Positions 42,766 to 54,688 of a stretch of 64,000 nt of DNA are shown in pieces. Origin of the DNA: Anastrepha obliqua (taxonomy: Eukaryota > Arthropoda > Insecta > Diptera > Tephritidae); NCBI RefSeq assembly GCF_027943255.1, contig NC_072896.1, positions 45,720,501-45,784,500 on the forward strand, read 5' to 3'. The notes beneath the pieces are model-generated. The model was given only the letters and a program-made list of their open reading frames with translations. It did not search any database and had not been told where the DNA came from. Every line of letters begins with the position of its first letter. The first letter of the stretch is position 1. The translations under genes were made by a program, and so were the position numbers.

Positions 42766-43439
42766 TGGAGACATTTGTGGGTACTCGGATAAAAACGCTC
42801 GGAGTAATTTGTCTGTTAAAATCCCCAATTTAGATCGCTTCTGAAGGGGTTAGGAACTAGTTCGCATTTGATGACTTAGTATAAGTTATTACCGAATCAT
42901 AATTTTATTTCAATAGTTCAGGGTTTCCCTGTACATAACTGCCTCCATCTATCTATACAAATGTATGTATGCGGGTATGTGCATGTGAGTGAAACAATGG
43001 CAAATGCCTAGGCAATTGCTTGTTGACAATTTGCTGTTGGCTGATGCTTGTAACTGCCGCCATCCATTGTTGCTTTCCTTCATTCTTGTTGTGCTCTGCC
43101 ATTTGTAGTCCCTGTGGACAATGCCGTGACTACAACTTCCTGCAAACAAGTTGTGCCAACGGGCCAACGTTATTATTAAATTACAACTTGACAACAACGC
43201 ATTTTTTATTTAACTGCTGCTTCGCTGCGTTACGCAGCCAGCTGACGGACTGCTGATATGGCACATATTTGCTCGTATTTATATTTATGATAACATATTG
43301 AAAATGAAGTATGGTAAAGGAGGTAAATAGTGTTCTCTATATTGCGTATGGTTATACCTCTCAAAATTTAATGAAACCAGTTTTTACCAGAAATAAAATA
43401 ATTCGTATATTTCAACGTTTTCTAGGCTTTTTAAAACAG
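42766..43439. other. No recognised feature
   Basis: No TE or gene motif recognised. The ORFs at 42949-43197 (-) and 43020-43256 (+) overlap and lack motifs. Confidence 0.4.
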
Positions 43440-43720
43440 TTGCTATACGCCGATTTTTGAACTCTCCTCATTTCTTTTCAGAATCCTTCGAATCGCCTTA
43501 ATAATCTCTATACGAATTGGTAATTTGACTCTTAGAAACCCAGAAATGTTACAAGGGCCAGCTGAGTATAGGGCTGCGGGCCGGTCTTAATGTTATTCTT
43601 GTTCAAACAGTCGCGTATAAGGTGAGGGATTTGAGCCGATGCATTGTCATGACGAAAAACCATGAGTAGTTTCTCAATAATTCCGGTCTCTCGATATCAA
43701 TGCTTCATTTGCTTTAATAC
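43440..43720 (-). pseudogene. Mariner transposase relic (second and third Asp region)
   Basis: Reverse-strand reading MVFRHDNASAHIPHLIRDCLNKNN-like sequence (the second catalytic Asp in HDN), then PQPYTQLALV where PPYSPDLAPCD is expected, and after a frameshift LRVKLPIRIEIIKAIRRIL. Consistent with a DD34D mariner with a small deletion. No termini found. Confidence 0.55.
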
Positions 43721-43904
43721 GCTAACTTAACACTTCCTATTTACTGATTGAAGAAATGCCCAGTGGATCACGCAACGGAATTTAAAGAAAATGTTCATTT
43801 CGTAATCTATGTATTTTAGAGTGTTTTGAAGTTTTCAGTTGTAATTACTTTGTGTTGGACTAAAAAATCGAAAAATTTTGTATGGCATATTCTAAAAGTA
43901 CATT

Positions 43905-44575
43905 ATCTTAAAAATATAAATTCAAAAAATCATAAATATCGGAGCACTAGAACGAAAGTTACAGACCGTGGAAGCGCGCGACCTTTCTTGGAACGATGAA
44001 GTGCACGCAAAACTTTAGACGCGATTATCTCGAAGTCGGGTTTTTTGAAAATTACCGTCGCGGTGATCATTATTTATCAAAAACTATTTGACCGATTTGC
44101 ATAAACTTTTTTTTTTGATTATTCGAAGTTACAATCTCGTGAATCTGAACGGTTAACTTTTTATAAATATTTGCATAGTTCGCTGGAGCTTTTTTTTAAT
44201 TTTTAAACCCCTCAATAATCGTTTTTTTTGGTGCAAAGCGGTTTTCATATCGAGAAAAATTTTTTTTGGGTAAATAAACTAAGATTCACTAAAAAACATT
44301 TTTCTACAATAATCATTCCATTTTTTTGATTTCAATTGAGCTGCTCATGCGCTACCGTGATCACCGCAAGCCTCTTCTAAAAAACTGCTTTTCGGGGGAG
44401 GGGCGATATCAACAATAAATAATAACATTTTTTAAAATAAAAACACCAAAATATATTCTTCGAGAGTTACCCTTCAGTATGATATATGACTCATTTGGAT
44501 AAAAGTTCTAAAACATATTTAAAAAAAATTATGACAATCGTCCATTTTTTCGGGCTCACTAGGTGTATAACCCCA
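43905..44575. repeat. Noncoding dispersed repeat, copy B
   Basis: Diverged relative of 9590-10060 (see that entry for the shared blocks). Its right side ends GGGCTCACTAGGTGTATAAC followed by CCC, the inverse of the GGGGTTAT start of copy A, so the family may have GGGGTTAT-type inverted termini. No coding potential; T- and A-runs throughout. Confidence 0.5.
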
Positions 44576-44639
44576 TTCCTACAAGAGGACTTGAAGAGTT
44601 TAATCGTTTATCTAGAAGTCTTGATCTTGATTTTAAGTT

Positions 44640-44990
44640 AGCTTAGGTTGACCAGGCTGGCTGAAAGCCATCACATAAACCTATTGGTCCTTAGTGGTAC
44701 CAGATGGAGCTTGACCCTTACGTTTCCTTGTAGTAGACTTCTTGTAATAAGCCTGCGTGTTTTGCGAATCTAAGTAAGCTCTGAAGCTCTAAGCCCGAAA
44801 GACATTCTAACCTCTCATATTGTAGAGGTCCTAAACATTTCATTCGGGTTCTAGCTAATGCAGGGCAAGAACATAGAAAGTGTTCAAGAGTTTCCCTCTC
44901 TTCTAGTTTATTGCAAAATCTGCAGCTGTCATTGTTTGCAATTCCCATCTTGAACGCGTGCGCCGCTAACAAATTGTGGCTTGTCAGTAT
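44640..44990 (-). pseudogene. C-terminal end of an RNase H-bearing LINE
   Basis: Reverse-strand ORF 44972-44718: LAAHAFKMGIANNDSC, then CRFCNKLEERETLEHFLCSC (zinc-finger-like C-x2-C...H-x4-C), PALARTRMKCLGPLQYERLE and LSGLELQSLLRFAKHAGLL. This is the terminal domain of LINEs of this group, followed by a 3' UTR with GACCAATAGGTTTATGTGATG. It is the cleanest example of this C-terminal motif in the window. The upstream body is gone. Confidence 0.8.
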
Positions 44991-45625
44991 ACCTACGATA
45001 GTTCTGCTTTGATTTTACGATGCCAAGATCTGTATCTAAGTCACTTATTGAATCTTCTAAAATAAACTATCTATTTCCTATCCTTGCAAATATAGTCAGT
45101 ACGGTTTTTACCATTGACTTGATTATAATAAAGAAATAAAGAATTAAGAAAGCCTTGACCTATCGCCTGAAACATGTCATTTATGTTGAATGAGCCGGTT
45201 TAGAGAAAAGGATTAAGTGGAATCCTAGAAAAAAATTAATGAGAGCAGGTAGTTCACGATTTGACAGAAGGTCTAAAAGGCCACGGCGTAGATACGGTAG
45301 AGAAAATGGAAGCTGTAAACGAAAAGCGAATCGGTGTCTTATGGCGGTTCTATCAAACATTTTAGATATTCTGGCTTTGATGAATTATTTATATAGAAAC
45401 TATTCAATGAAGTATGTCCAAATATGCTGAAGCAGAAACACACCAAAGGAAAATATTTCTTGTTTGCATATCCTAGGTACTGCAATAGACCCAGATGAAG
45501 TCCTTGAGGACGACATTCCAGAAAATTGCAAGTGGTATCTGTCAAACAAGGTCATTACGAATGTAACTAACTAATTTTGTTTTCAGTTTTTGACTTAACT
45601 AACTAATTTAGATTTTCTATGTATA
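44991..45625. other. No recognised feature
   Basis: No TE or gene motif recognised. Confidence 0.4.
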
Positions 45626-45627
45626 TA

Positions 45628-47218
45628 AAGTGCGTTTCATAATAATAAGACACCCCAGATTTTTCAAAGTATTTTAATTTATAGATTTCATAGGAAAATA
45701 CAATTTTTACACAGCGGTTAAAGTAACAAAAGTTAACTGTTTCATTACAGAATTAAGAACTTTTTTTAATACATAAAGATAATTTTTAGCAAAAACATAT
45801 TGCCAGACACTGTTTAATTGAAGTGATCGTTTAACAAAAGTAAACTTTTTCGAATTTTTTTTTCCTGTCGTCGAGAATATTTTAGTATTCTATGGAAGCA
45901 CCATTTGCTTTAGCGACACAAAATAACCTTTTTTCATCGATTCTGCTAACTTTTTGAGTAAATTTACATCTAGAGAAGCTCATTCTGCCTTAATTGCCGC
46001 TTTAAGCTCGTTGGTGTTGTCGAATTGGCTAATGTTGGCGTAAACTTTTCTGACTAATATACCACAAATGTTTTCTATTGGGTTTACCTCCAGAGAACAC
46101 GCCGGTCAGTCCCTAGGTTCTATGGAACAATCGGTCAAATACTGTCTTGGTTCCTTGCTTACGTGGTTTTGGGCGTTGTCTTGATGAAAAACGAAGAGTT
46201 CTTCCCGGTTATCCTGAATTAAAGGAAGGAGACTATTTTTCAAAACGTTTTTGTAGTCCCCACTATTAATTCTTGATGATATAAACTGTATATCAAGAGT
46301 TGCTTTCGATGTAAATGCACCTCAAACCATAACAGAACCTCCACCGAAGTTGCGCTTGGAAAATAAGAGGGGGCTCTTGCGCCAATCACTCCAATCATTT
46401 AAAAAACCATCGGGTCCATCAAGGTTCCATTTTTTTCATCGGAAAATTTAACCTTTTTAAATAATAATATATGAAATTGGGCAACATTAAAAATATTCCA
46501 AATATCTTACTGTGCCCCAGTTGGTGTCTAGGTGTTTTTCTGCAAACTGAAGACGCGCCAGCTAGTGCCTTGGCAAAAGATGGGGCCCTTTTCTTATTTT
46601 TGATAATTTTAAATGATTGCACCTCTGTAATGTACGCCAAACTGTTGTTTTTGTAACCTTATTTTGAACAACAAGTTGGCGCACGACTTAGTCGAGTTAG
46701 AAGCTTTTCTTATGATTGCTCGCTGTTCTCGACTTGATAGTGATCATTTTCTTCCAACGCGCTTCAAAATGTTGTAATTCTCAGGACTCCGTGTAAAAAT
46801 TCGTATAGCACAACGACTGTTTTTTTTTTTTGCATTTAATTTGGTTGCCAAGCCTGAATCATTGCTCCTCTTGTGAAAATATGGAACCCCTTGGCATTTT
46901 AGGTAAAATTAAAAAAAAAAATTATAATTAAAGTCATCCAAAACAACAATCAGCACCTTTTATCTCTTCAGATGCTTATTTTCGACTAGTGTCTTATCAT
47001 TATAAAAGGCTGAAAAGACTAGCAAAAGTGCAGCTTCTTGAAAAAGGTAACGGTTCTACAAAATAGAGTGGGCTTTCGGACCAGAAACAATTGATGGAAG
47101 TCTTAAGTCTATAACTGTTAAAATGACGCCAAATAAAAGCTGCTCCGCAAAGTAAAAGCGAGCCTTTGGTAGTTCAAAAACTGTATACCAAGGTGTCTTA
47201 TGATTATGAAATGCACCT
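45628..47218 (-). mobile_element. Tc1-like DD34E element with both ends
   Basis: 1591 bp, TA on both sides (45626-45627 and 47219-47220). Ends share GTGC(G/A)TTTCATAAT(A/C)ATAAGACACC. The reverse strand holds a degraded transposase: HTH-like region at 46830-46640, then MDPDGFFNDWSDWRKSP, NFGGGSVMVWGAF, ELFVFHQDNAQNHVSKEP (second catalytic Asp), LEVNPIENI (catalytic Glu, spacing 34), LVRKVYANISQFDNTNELKAAI and LAESMKKGYFVSL. Stops and frameshifts throughout. The length is typical for an undeleted Tc1-type element, so decay is by point mutation rather than internal deletion. Confidence 0.88.
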
Positions 47219-47220
47219 TA

Positions 47221-47589
47221 TGTGTCGAAGTGGATTTGTTTCTCTTTATATAATATTTGCTTGAAAAAGCAATGATAAAAAATAATAATAGAAACGAAAT
47301 GTGGAACACAAATATTCAAAAGCGTGGTGTTAAGCGGTTGACAGGTGTACTTCCAACCGCTCTCGATTTCCAATAAACAGGTGTATTGCCCTGATTATTT
47401 CTTAAATACGTATAGATAATAGCGGCACTGCTGTTTCGTTGCTTTCAGATGCAGTCATTAAATCGATTTGTCATAAAAAATAACTTGCAGAAAAAATTAA
47501 AATCAGGCATTGTAATAAGTGAGAACCGACCACCAGGTTTAGGAGCCTGCTCGCCGTCGGTTGTGACTCAATTAATTCAAATTCCGTGC
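47221..47589. other. No recognised feature
   Basis: No recognised feature. Confidence 0.4.
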
Positions 47590-47660
47590 AGCTCCTCCTC
47601 CTATTTGGGGTGTGCGTCTTGATGTTTTCCACAAATGCATGGATCTACAGTAGAGCGTCT
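47590..47660 (-). mobile_element. SINE 3' fragment
   Basis: GCAGCTCCTCCTCCTATTTG, GGGTGTGCGTCTTGATGTTT and CCACAAATGCATGGATCTAC match the distal part of the SINE at 32038-32346. The tRNA head and middle are missing. Confidence 0.7.
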
Positions 47661-49694
47661 CGCCCTACAGGCAAAAAAAAAACAGTCGCCGTACCTCCCC
47701 TCATATGAAGTGTTTTTGAAAAACATTTAAAAAATTGTTTTTTTCTGGCAACCCTAGATGTCGCCCAATTGCATTTTTCTTCATATCTTCGGCATTTATT
47801 GTCGGATTTTAAAGTGTGTTACACCAATTTTTTTGTCTAAAGGAGTGGGTCTGCGAATGGCAAATGATTTTTTATGTACAGGTACATATAAATAAAAGAA
47901 ATTTTAGTAAACAATTTCTTACTCACTCTAATTTTGCTCCTGTGACCACAGAGCATAAGCCTGTGAACAAAAATTATATGTACATTTGTATTATAGTGTT
48001 ATATTTTTACCAGTTTTCACTTTTTGCTTGAAATAGCAGTTTCGAAAATTCATTGATTATTGGCAAGTACGCTGAAGTCGTATTTCGGCTGTATGAAGCA
48101 AACTAGTTTTTCAAATAAAATCGTGGAAATATTGTTAATCTGACGAGGCAATACCCGGAAATCGCAATGCCGTGTGATGTCATCCAATCCAAAGCTTTAT
48201 TAAAACGGATATTGCAGAATATAACTAAGTAAAAATAAAGTGTTTTATATTTAGACATATAAGATAAATGTATATGTAAAGATATAACCTGATACATGGA
48301 TGGTTCAGTTCCTGAAAAAAACACTAGAGTTGCTGTATTTGCACTGCATCTCTGAAGCTCTAAATCCCTGCAAAACCCAGAAGCATATCTCTCAGATCTT
48401 CAGATTTTAATGTCAGGCGTAATTATCAATACCGGAAAGTCGCAATCTTAAACTTTACTGACCAATAACGTTTGTTTTCTCGGGTTATGTTGGCGTTAAA
48501 TAAAATTAGATTGCTGAAAAAGTCACAAAGAAAGCAGCAACATCTCATTTTCTCTGCATTCTAGAGCATTTCTGCGGTTTGGAGAAGGCGGAGTTATCAC
48601 AAAAAAAGAGGAAGAGATAAATAAGAAACTTTACTGAGATCTTGCAACCGAAAATGTTTTAAGGAATACTTGAAATAAGAATTAGCATGGGTACTGTGGC
48701 AACTCCCAATAATTGCTATTTTCTCTTTCTCTTTGTGAACGTCAGCTGTTCGTTTTTACTTCCGGTCGTTTGAGTCGGCCACATTTTCTGCCCTTTCTGT
48801 CTTCACGTGTTGAGGTGAGAAGAACGAAATTCCGCAAGCGCTCCTGCTTTGTATTAAAATATGTTCATTGAGTTCGTGTGCAATAAAATAAATTAATAAA
48901 AACTGCGTTATCATTTACGCACCAAAGTACTTTGACGAGACCTTATTGATTGAACTGGGAACTTATTTATGTGAAATCAGTAAATTCTAAGTAGTAGATC
49001 ACGAAACTCCAGGATACTCATTAGAGCATTGTCCTGCCCTGCTGTACAACCACAAAAATCTTCTAATTGAATACTAAAGCTTCCCTTGGGAGCCGAATTG
49101 AAGGACTTTCTTTTAATTCTTGAAGAGGTCAGAGTAGATCTTAATGAGTCTTCTACCTTTGAAACCATAGGTAAATCAATAACGCGATTGAGGCTCGGCT
49201 TAGTTCGTGATTTTACCATGAAAGCACATTTTTTGGAAAAATTGATGTCAAACGTGATTCAGCGCATGTCGTGCATATCTACGAGTCATCTGAAGCAAAA
49301 AATTTAAAAATATTCAGCCCTGCTTTCATATTAACTATCATTTGACACATTGGTTTTCTGCAGATTTAAAAAAAAATTCGCTAAGAGGTCATGGTTCGAA
49401 AAAAGCGCACACTTGTTTTTAAATTTTGTTAGTAAAAACAGCTTTAAAATTGGTAAAAAGTAAATTTTTTTTCTAGTTTGTGTGAGAGTTTTATAAAAGT
49501 GCCAATCGATTCATTATTTTGTGAGTATTATGCCAAGGATTTGCATTTAAAACAGTCACGAAAACGCTGTAATACACGGCGACCTGTGGTTTTTAAGGCT
49601 CTGGAACACCCCAACACTAATACGTATCCGGGGAACCCTTTACTGGCTATATTTCTAATGTATTCTAGGTTCGAAAAAAGTAAAAAAAAATATA
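47661..49694. other. Unassigned; weak solo-LTR-like stretch near 48697-48945
   Basis: Mostly AT-rich with no motif-bearing ORFs. From TGTGGCAACTCCCAATAATT (48697) to about 48925 the composition changes to CT-rich then an AATAAA-containing stretch (48888-48895), reminiscent of LTRs. I could not find a duplicated target, a primer-binding site or a second copy, so this is only a suggestion. Confidence 0.3.
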
Positions 49695-49696
49695 TA

Positions 49697-52072
49697 CAGT
49701 CGAACTTCGATAACTCGAACTATGACATGCCACAAAAAAAATCGAGCTATCAAGATTTCGAGTTATCAAATATAATATACATATGTACATACATACATAA
49801 AAATCCATAAACAAAATAAAACCTGATGGGAAAAATAAAACAATCCATAAAACTCAAGGGTTAGCAAACAATTTTATTGATAAAACAGTACATGCTTCAA
49901 ATTATGTATAGTTGCTATATAATATTGCATGTGTATATTTTAAAATTATATATACATAATTAAGAACATTGTATGAATAGATGTATAGCTTTCATTCGTT
50001 TAAAGTAAAAAAGTCAGTTATTTGAGATTGACGAGAGGATTTTTTATTATGATCTTCAAAAAAAAGCTTCAATATTATTTAAACCATTGTACAGAGAATC
50101 GGTTGTATGTTCATTGGTTTTTAAATACGACCGCAAAATCTTGAACGAATTTGCAACTAGCTCGTTTGAAACTGGTTGCAGCATATCATCTTGCAAATCA
50201 TCTTCTATATCACTTTCGCTATCATGCTCAAATTCGGATTTAGATCCCAATAGCTCCACAATATCTTCATCTGTTGGAAACTCTGAAGTAACAATATCGT
50301 CATCCACATGTATAAAATCATGAAAGGTGACACCATCTGTACCTTTAATATTATGCCAAGCTTCATATTCATTCTGCAGTTGAATTTCTTCCTTACTCCT
50401 TTCTTTTATGCGTTCGCTTATGAAAACCAAAGGAATGCCATCTTCTTCCTCCCATTCAGAATATAGACCGAAACCGGCTTTCTAAAACAATTAGAGATGG
50501 TTTCAGGCTTAACATCGATATTCCATGCATTAGTTATTTCATCAGCACAGCCCATTAATGTAATGTTAAGATTTTTGTTTACTTCAAAGCATTTTATAGT
50601 ATTTTTTAAAATTCTGCGACGATAATGACATTTTAAATTTTGTATGACACCTTGATCGAGTGGTTTGAATTTTGATGTCATATTCGGGGGGAAAAATGCT
50701 AGTTTGATAAACTTTAATCTCTGTTGGATGTCTTTAGGATGGGCTGGGCAGTTGTCAATAAAAAGTAGAATATTTCTTCCGGCTTTTCCAAATTGTTTGT
50801 CTAAGTTAAGAAGCCATTCTTCAAAAAAGGCTCACGTCATCCACGCCTTTGAATTTGCTTTATAATCGAGAGGTAACCATTTAACACCTCTAAAACAGCG
50901 GGGCTGATTACTTTTACCTATCAAGAGTAATTTCAATTTTTCTGATCCATCCATGTTTGCGGCAATCATCAATGTAACTCTCTGTTTACTGTGCTTTCCT
51001 CCATGGCATTTCTGGTTTTTAAAAGTTAAGGTGTTATCTGGAAGACATTTAAAGAATAAGCCCGTCTCGTCTGCATTGAATACGTCTCGTACTTGATAAC
51101 CTTCTAATAAATGAGGTAAAACATCACGCTGCCATTTCATACAGTCTTCTTCGCTTACATCATTACTCTCACCACACGCCTTTTTATGACATATACCAGA
51201 TCTTAGAAAAAAAAATAACTTTAGGTGCCAGCTTGCACATTTATATTATGAAAGTACAGGGTTGGCCATCTTAAACTGACCCATGTGATTATTAAAAAAA
51301 TATGGAAAAAGAAACATTTTTTTGTGTTTCATTGTGAAAAACATTTAATTTAGTTCAAGGAGATTCGTTTACATCACTTTTTGAATATGATATCGCGCAA
51401 GTGGTCGCCCTTAGCACGTATTTGGATATGTATGTACATACCTTCGTTTCCAATTATAGAGCCAACCAGTGCTTGCCTTGAAATTCGATTGTTCTAATTT
51501 ATGACTTAATTCCAATGCTTTTTCTTTAGGTAATCCTCCGGATATTGGCAAATTCCGTGTTCTTGCTGATTTAAACCATTCTAAAACTGCTTTGTCCACA
51601 TTTACCGTTTGTTTATTTTTTAAAATGGTTGACACTGTATTTGCGGGAATAGCCTACTTTACAGCTACATCTTTTTTTCGCGCACGCATTTCTACTTCCT
51701 TTATTAGTTTAAATTTTTCATCAATAGATAAAGTTTTTAAACAATGTTTTGATGACGTGCCAACAGAGTTTATTTTCGCGTAAGAACTACTAATAAAATA
51801 CCTATGGACTTAAACAGTGCAGCGACCCAACTGCTGACATCTGTTTGCTATAAAATAAGCAACACGTAATAAGGGGATTACCCCGGAAATTCGACTTATC
51901 AAAGCTGGCGCCAAATATTCTGTTCGAGTTATCAAGATATTCGAGTAATAGAAGTTCGAGTTATCAAGTAAAAATTACACACAATTCTCACTCTAAACGC
52001 CATTGCCAAGCAATTTGATTCGAGATATCAAATATTCGAGATATCGAAGTTTAACTTATTGAGGTTCGACTG
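49697..52072 (-). mobile_element. pogo/Tigger-like transposon, nearly full length
   Basis: 2376 bp including one nested insertion. TA on both sides (49695-49696 and 52073-52074); termini CAGTCGAACTTCGATAACTC and CAGTCGAACCTCAATAAGTT. The reverse strand encodes a CENP-B-type DNA-binding domain (51790-51430: LSIDEKFKLIKEVE, ARKKDVAVK, a stop, IPANTVSTILKNKQ, LPISGGLPKEKALELSHKL). After the insertion comes the DDE domain: MKWQRDVLPHLLEGY, VFNADETGLFFKC (first Asp), RNILLFIDNCPAHPKDI (second Asp) and SKFKPLDQGVIQNLK (third Asp, 32 residues later). An acidic tail region with DIVELLGSKSEFEHDSES is at 50430-50056. Very few disruptions (stops near 51645 and 50831, a shift near 50425). Confidence 0.93.
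51257..51430 (-). mobile_element. 174-bp one-ended mariner derivative, copy 2
   Basis: Inserted in the Tigger-like element between its CENP-B-type and DDE domains, with TA on both sides (51255-51256 and 51431-51432). On the reverse strand it starts CATATCCAAATACGTGCTAA and ends GGCCAACCCTG, exactly the boundaries of 31814-31987, with two base differences by eye. It interrupts the transposase just after NWKRRY, so it is younger than the host element. Confidence 0.9.
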
Positions 52073-52074
52073 TA

Positions 52075-53989
52075 TATATTTTTTTTTTAATATTTTTTTT
52101 TTAACCCCCATTAAGATTGCTGTGCTCTCTCCCCAACACAGCTTTATTATTTAATTACGTCATTCTAAAGGAACTGACCTGGTCAGAAAAATAATAAACA
52201 TATACATAGAAGATTTCATAGGGATGAAAATACTTTGCCCTAGTTTTGGAGTTTAAAACAATAATACAGTAATAATCTGTTAATTCTTACCAATACTAAA
52301 TTTACAAATAGAGAGGGTTGAGTGATTGGACCACCGGGGCTGCTAGCAAATTGCATTAAACACATAAATAAAGGGCATACATTTACATTTATGTACGTAA
52401 GCATACTTTTAATAAACCCTAGCACCGTTGAGCTACCAGGCATTGAGCAGAGAAATGTTAAGAAGTTTAGAAATAAGAGCACAGTTCCCCTTACTTTGTT
52501 GTGATTTAGATCTACAGTGTAAATAATTATATACATACGAGTAGGTATGCGCACCAAGGCGAATAAACCTTTTGCTAGCGAGCGACTGCTTGAGTGAGAG
52601 TGCAAGTAAGTAAGTAAGTAAGCGTCTGAATGGATGAGTGCATAAATATCGCGTTGAAAAGTGGAATTGTCACGTCTCGTTTGCGAAATGTTAAACAGTC
52701 CATTGCATTCAAAGCATTTAAGCAGCTCCCATGCAGCAGGGAGTTATTGAAGTGACTACAAATCTTCGCACAAGCAGCTCAGAGAGGAAGCAAATGCTGC
52801 TGTCTTAAAAATAAGAGAAAATGGAAAGGCAAGCGTATACATTTTACCACTCAGCATTGAGCAACAGAACTTTAAAATTCCTGTGTATGAGGGTATTTTA
52901 CTTGAACGTACTTGGGGCGGCTTCAAGGTGACAATAAAGTAAATAATAAATCTAACTTACCAAATGCTGAAATAAATTTACTAAAAAATGTAGCAAATAT
53001 ATTTATTAAAATGTTTGAGTACTACGCTGAATAGGAATTAAGGACTTCAAGTAGACGCTGAATGAGCTGGTAGCAGACGCGACATAGAAATCGCGGCTGT
53101 TCGTTGACGCAGCACTTGAATTGTGGGACGTTTGTGTTGAGTGGATTTGAAGAAAGCCGGAACATACACGAACGAACGAAAAAGGCTAAAATGGCGTGGG
53201 ACTGAATGAGCTGTTGTGTTTGTGAAAAATGTCTGCACAAATAAAGCTTTAATCCTTAAAAGCTTACAAAATTGTCAAATGTTGAGGTTAACCCAAAACA
53301 AAGAGCTGAAAAATGGATTTAACCAACAGAAGGCAAGCGGAATAAAATTCGTAAGCGAAAGTACACGGAAACAGATACAAAAAATTTGACAATTTGAAAC
53401 ACATTCCAATAAGGCTTAAAGCACATTTAGACAACACCTTTCACACCTCGTTGGTTTTTTATACCAATGTGTAATCCGCCTGCGAAAGGTCTATAGCCAT
53501 CTGAAACGAATGCAACGAATATAAAAACGTAAAATAAGTAAAAAATAAAGGCGAAAAACCTGTGATGAAGGGGCAAAAAAAAAAAAAAAATAACGAAAGC
53601 GCCAACAATGGTAAAATTTGATAGTGAAGCTGCAAAATAATGGAAATGGAAGGATTTGAATTTGAATTCAAAATACATTCTTGACATCGCACACCTGGCA
53701 TGCGGAAATAGCACCCAGTGGTGTTTAAATTAGAGACCAAGGTGAGTAATGGATAGAATTGCACTGAATTAAAATGAGATGCAGAGATACAACTAAGAAA
53801 TATAAAAGAATTGAAAGGAATGCTGAAAGAGCAATGCATGTTTGTGATTTGGCAGTGAATAGGTCTTAGAAGAAGAAGTAATGAAAAAATCAGCACAACA
53901 CAATAAAATAAATGAAACCAAATGAATTTGTGTCAAAAGCAATCAGCCAAAATGAATGGAAAAGGGAAGATAACTCGAGTAGAGTAGTA
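52075..53989. other. Unassigned; GTAA microsatellite and A-run
   Basis: No TE or gene recognised. (GTAA)n-type repeat at 52602-52622 and an A-run at 53575-53590. Overlapping ORFs on the reverse strand between 53427 and 54500 have no motif and partly cover the transposase relic on the other strand. Confidence 0.4.
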
Positions 53990-54688
53990 ATGGTTCAAAA
54001 AGTGAAGAAGCGACTTGAGCGAAATCCCCGACGAAGTGCCAATGAAATGGGAAAAGAACTGAAAATATATGATATCTAACCGTAGCCTCCGCCGCATTCT
54101 GAAAAATTGTCTCAAAGTCAAGCCTTACAAGACTCAAAAGGCGCATCATCTCACACCAAAACAGCAACAAGTCAGACTTGAGAGAGCGAAAGAGTTGCTT
54201 CGCTTGCCCGAAAGCGGGTAATTTCCGATTGTGTTTTCTGACGAGCAATTGTTTTCAAAATGAGCAATTTGTAAATTCCCAAAACGATAGGGTTTATTTG
54301 ACCGACCGTTCATACGAAAATTTGAGTCATCGATTGGCCACCAGGAGGCATCACCCGCTACAGGTAATGGGTTGGGCCGCTGTAACTGCAGATGAGCGTC
54401 AAAGTAATTGCGAAATATTATCGGAAAAGTATTCTGGAAGTTGCTTTGAAGCCGTGGGCACACAAACATTTCGGTGGCAGACCGTCTCACAAAGTTCGAG
54501 TGAACCAAGAATGGCTAAAAAGCAATGTTCCGAGCTTCACAACGTCCACACAATGGCTCTCAAGTTCACCAGATGCGAATCCGATGGATTATTCTCTTTG
54601 GGCCATTTTGGAGAGCAAAGTCCGAACTAAAGGATTCACCAGTCTCGAGGCGCTGGAAAATGCCATTGCCCACGAGTGAACTGAAATA
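53990..54688 (+). pseudogene. Tc1/mariner DD37D-like (maT-type) transposase relic
   Basis: Frameshifted + strand transposase. HTH region RLERNPRRSANEMGKEL and SLRRILKNCLKVKPYKTQKAHHLTP, then QQQVRLERAKELLRLPESG, IVFSDEQLFS (first catalytic Asp), NEQFVNSQNDRVYL, LATRRHHPLQVMGWAAVTAD, VIAKYYRKSILEVALKPW, RVNQEWLKSNVPSFTTSTQW and SSPDANPMDYSLWAILESKV (third Asp). The QQDSAPSH segment with the second Asp is deleted between GGRP and SHKVRVN. The third-Asp context is characteristic of DD37D elements. No termini seen; it meets a LINE at 54689. Confidence 0.82.

Noticed and set aside
50087..50323. Serine-rich + strand ORF
   Set aside because: It is the antisense of the acidic C-terminal region of the Tigger-like transposase; Ser-rich complement of Asp/Glu codons is expected.
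53427..54508. Overlapping reverse-strand ORFs with phenyl/serine-rich, membrane-like sequence
   Set aside because: They lie opposite a recognisable DD37D transposase relic and an A-run region and have no motifs; antisense shadow is the simplest reading.
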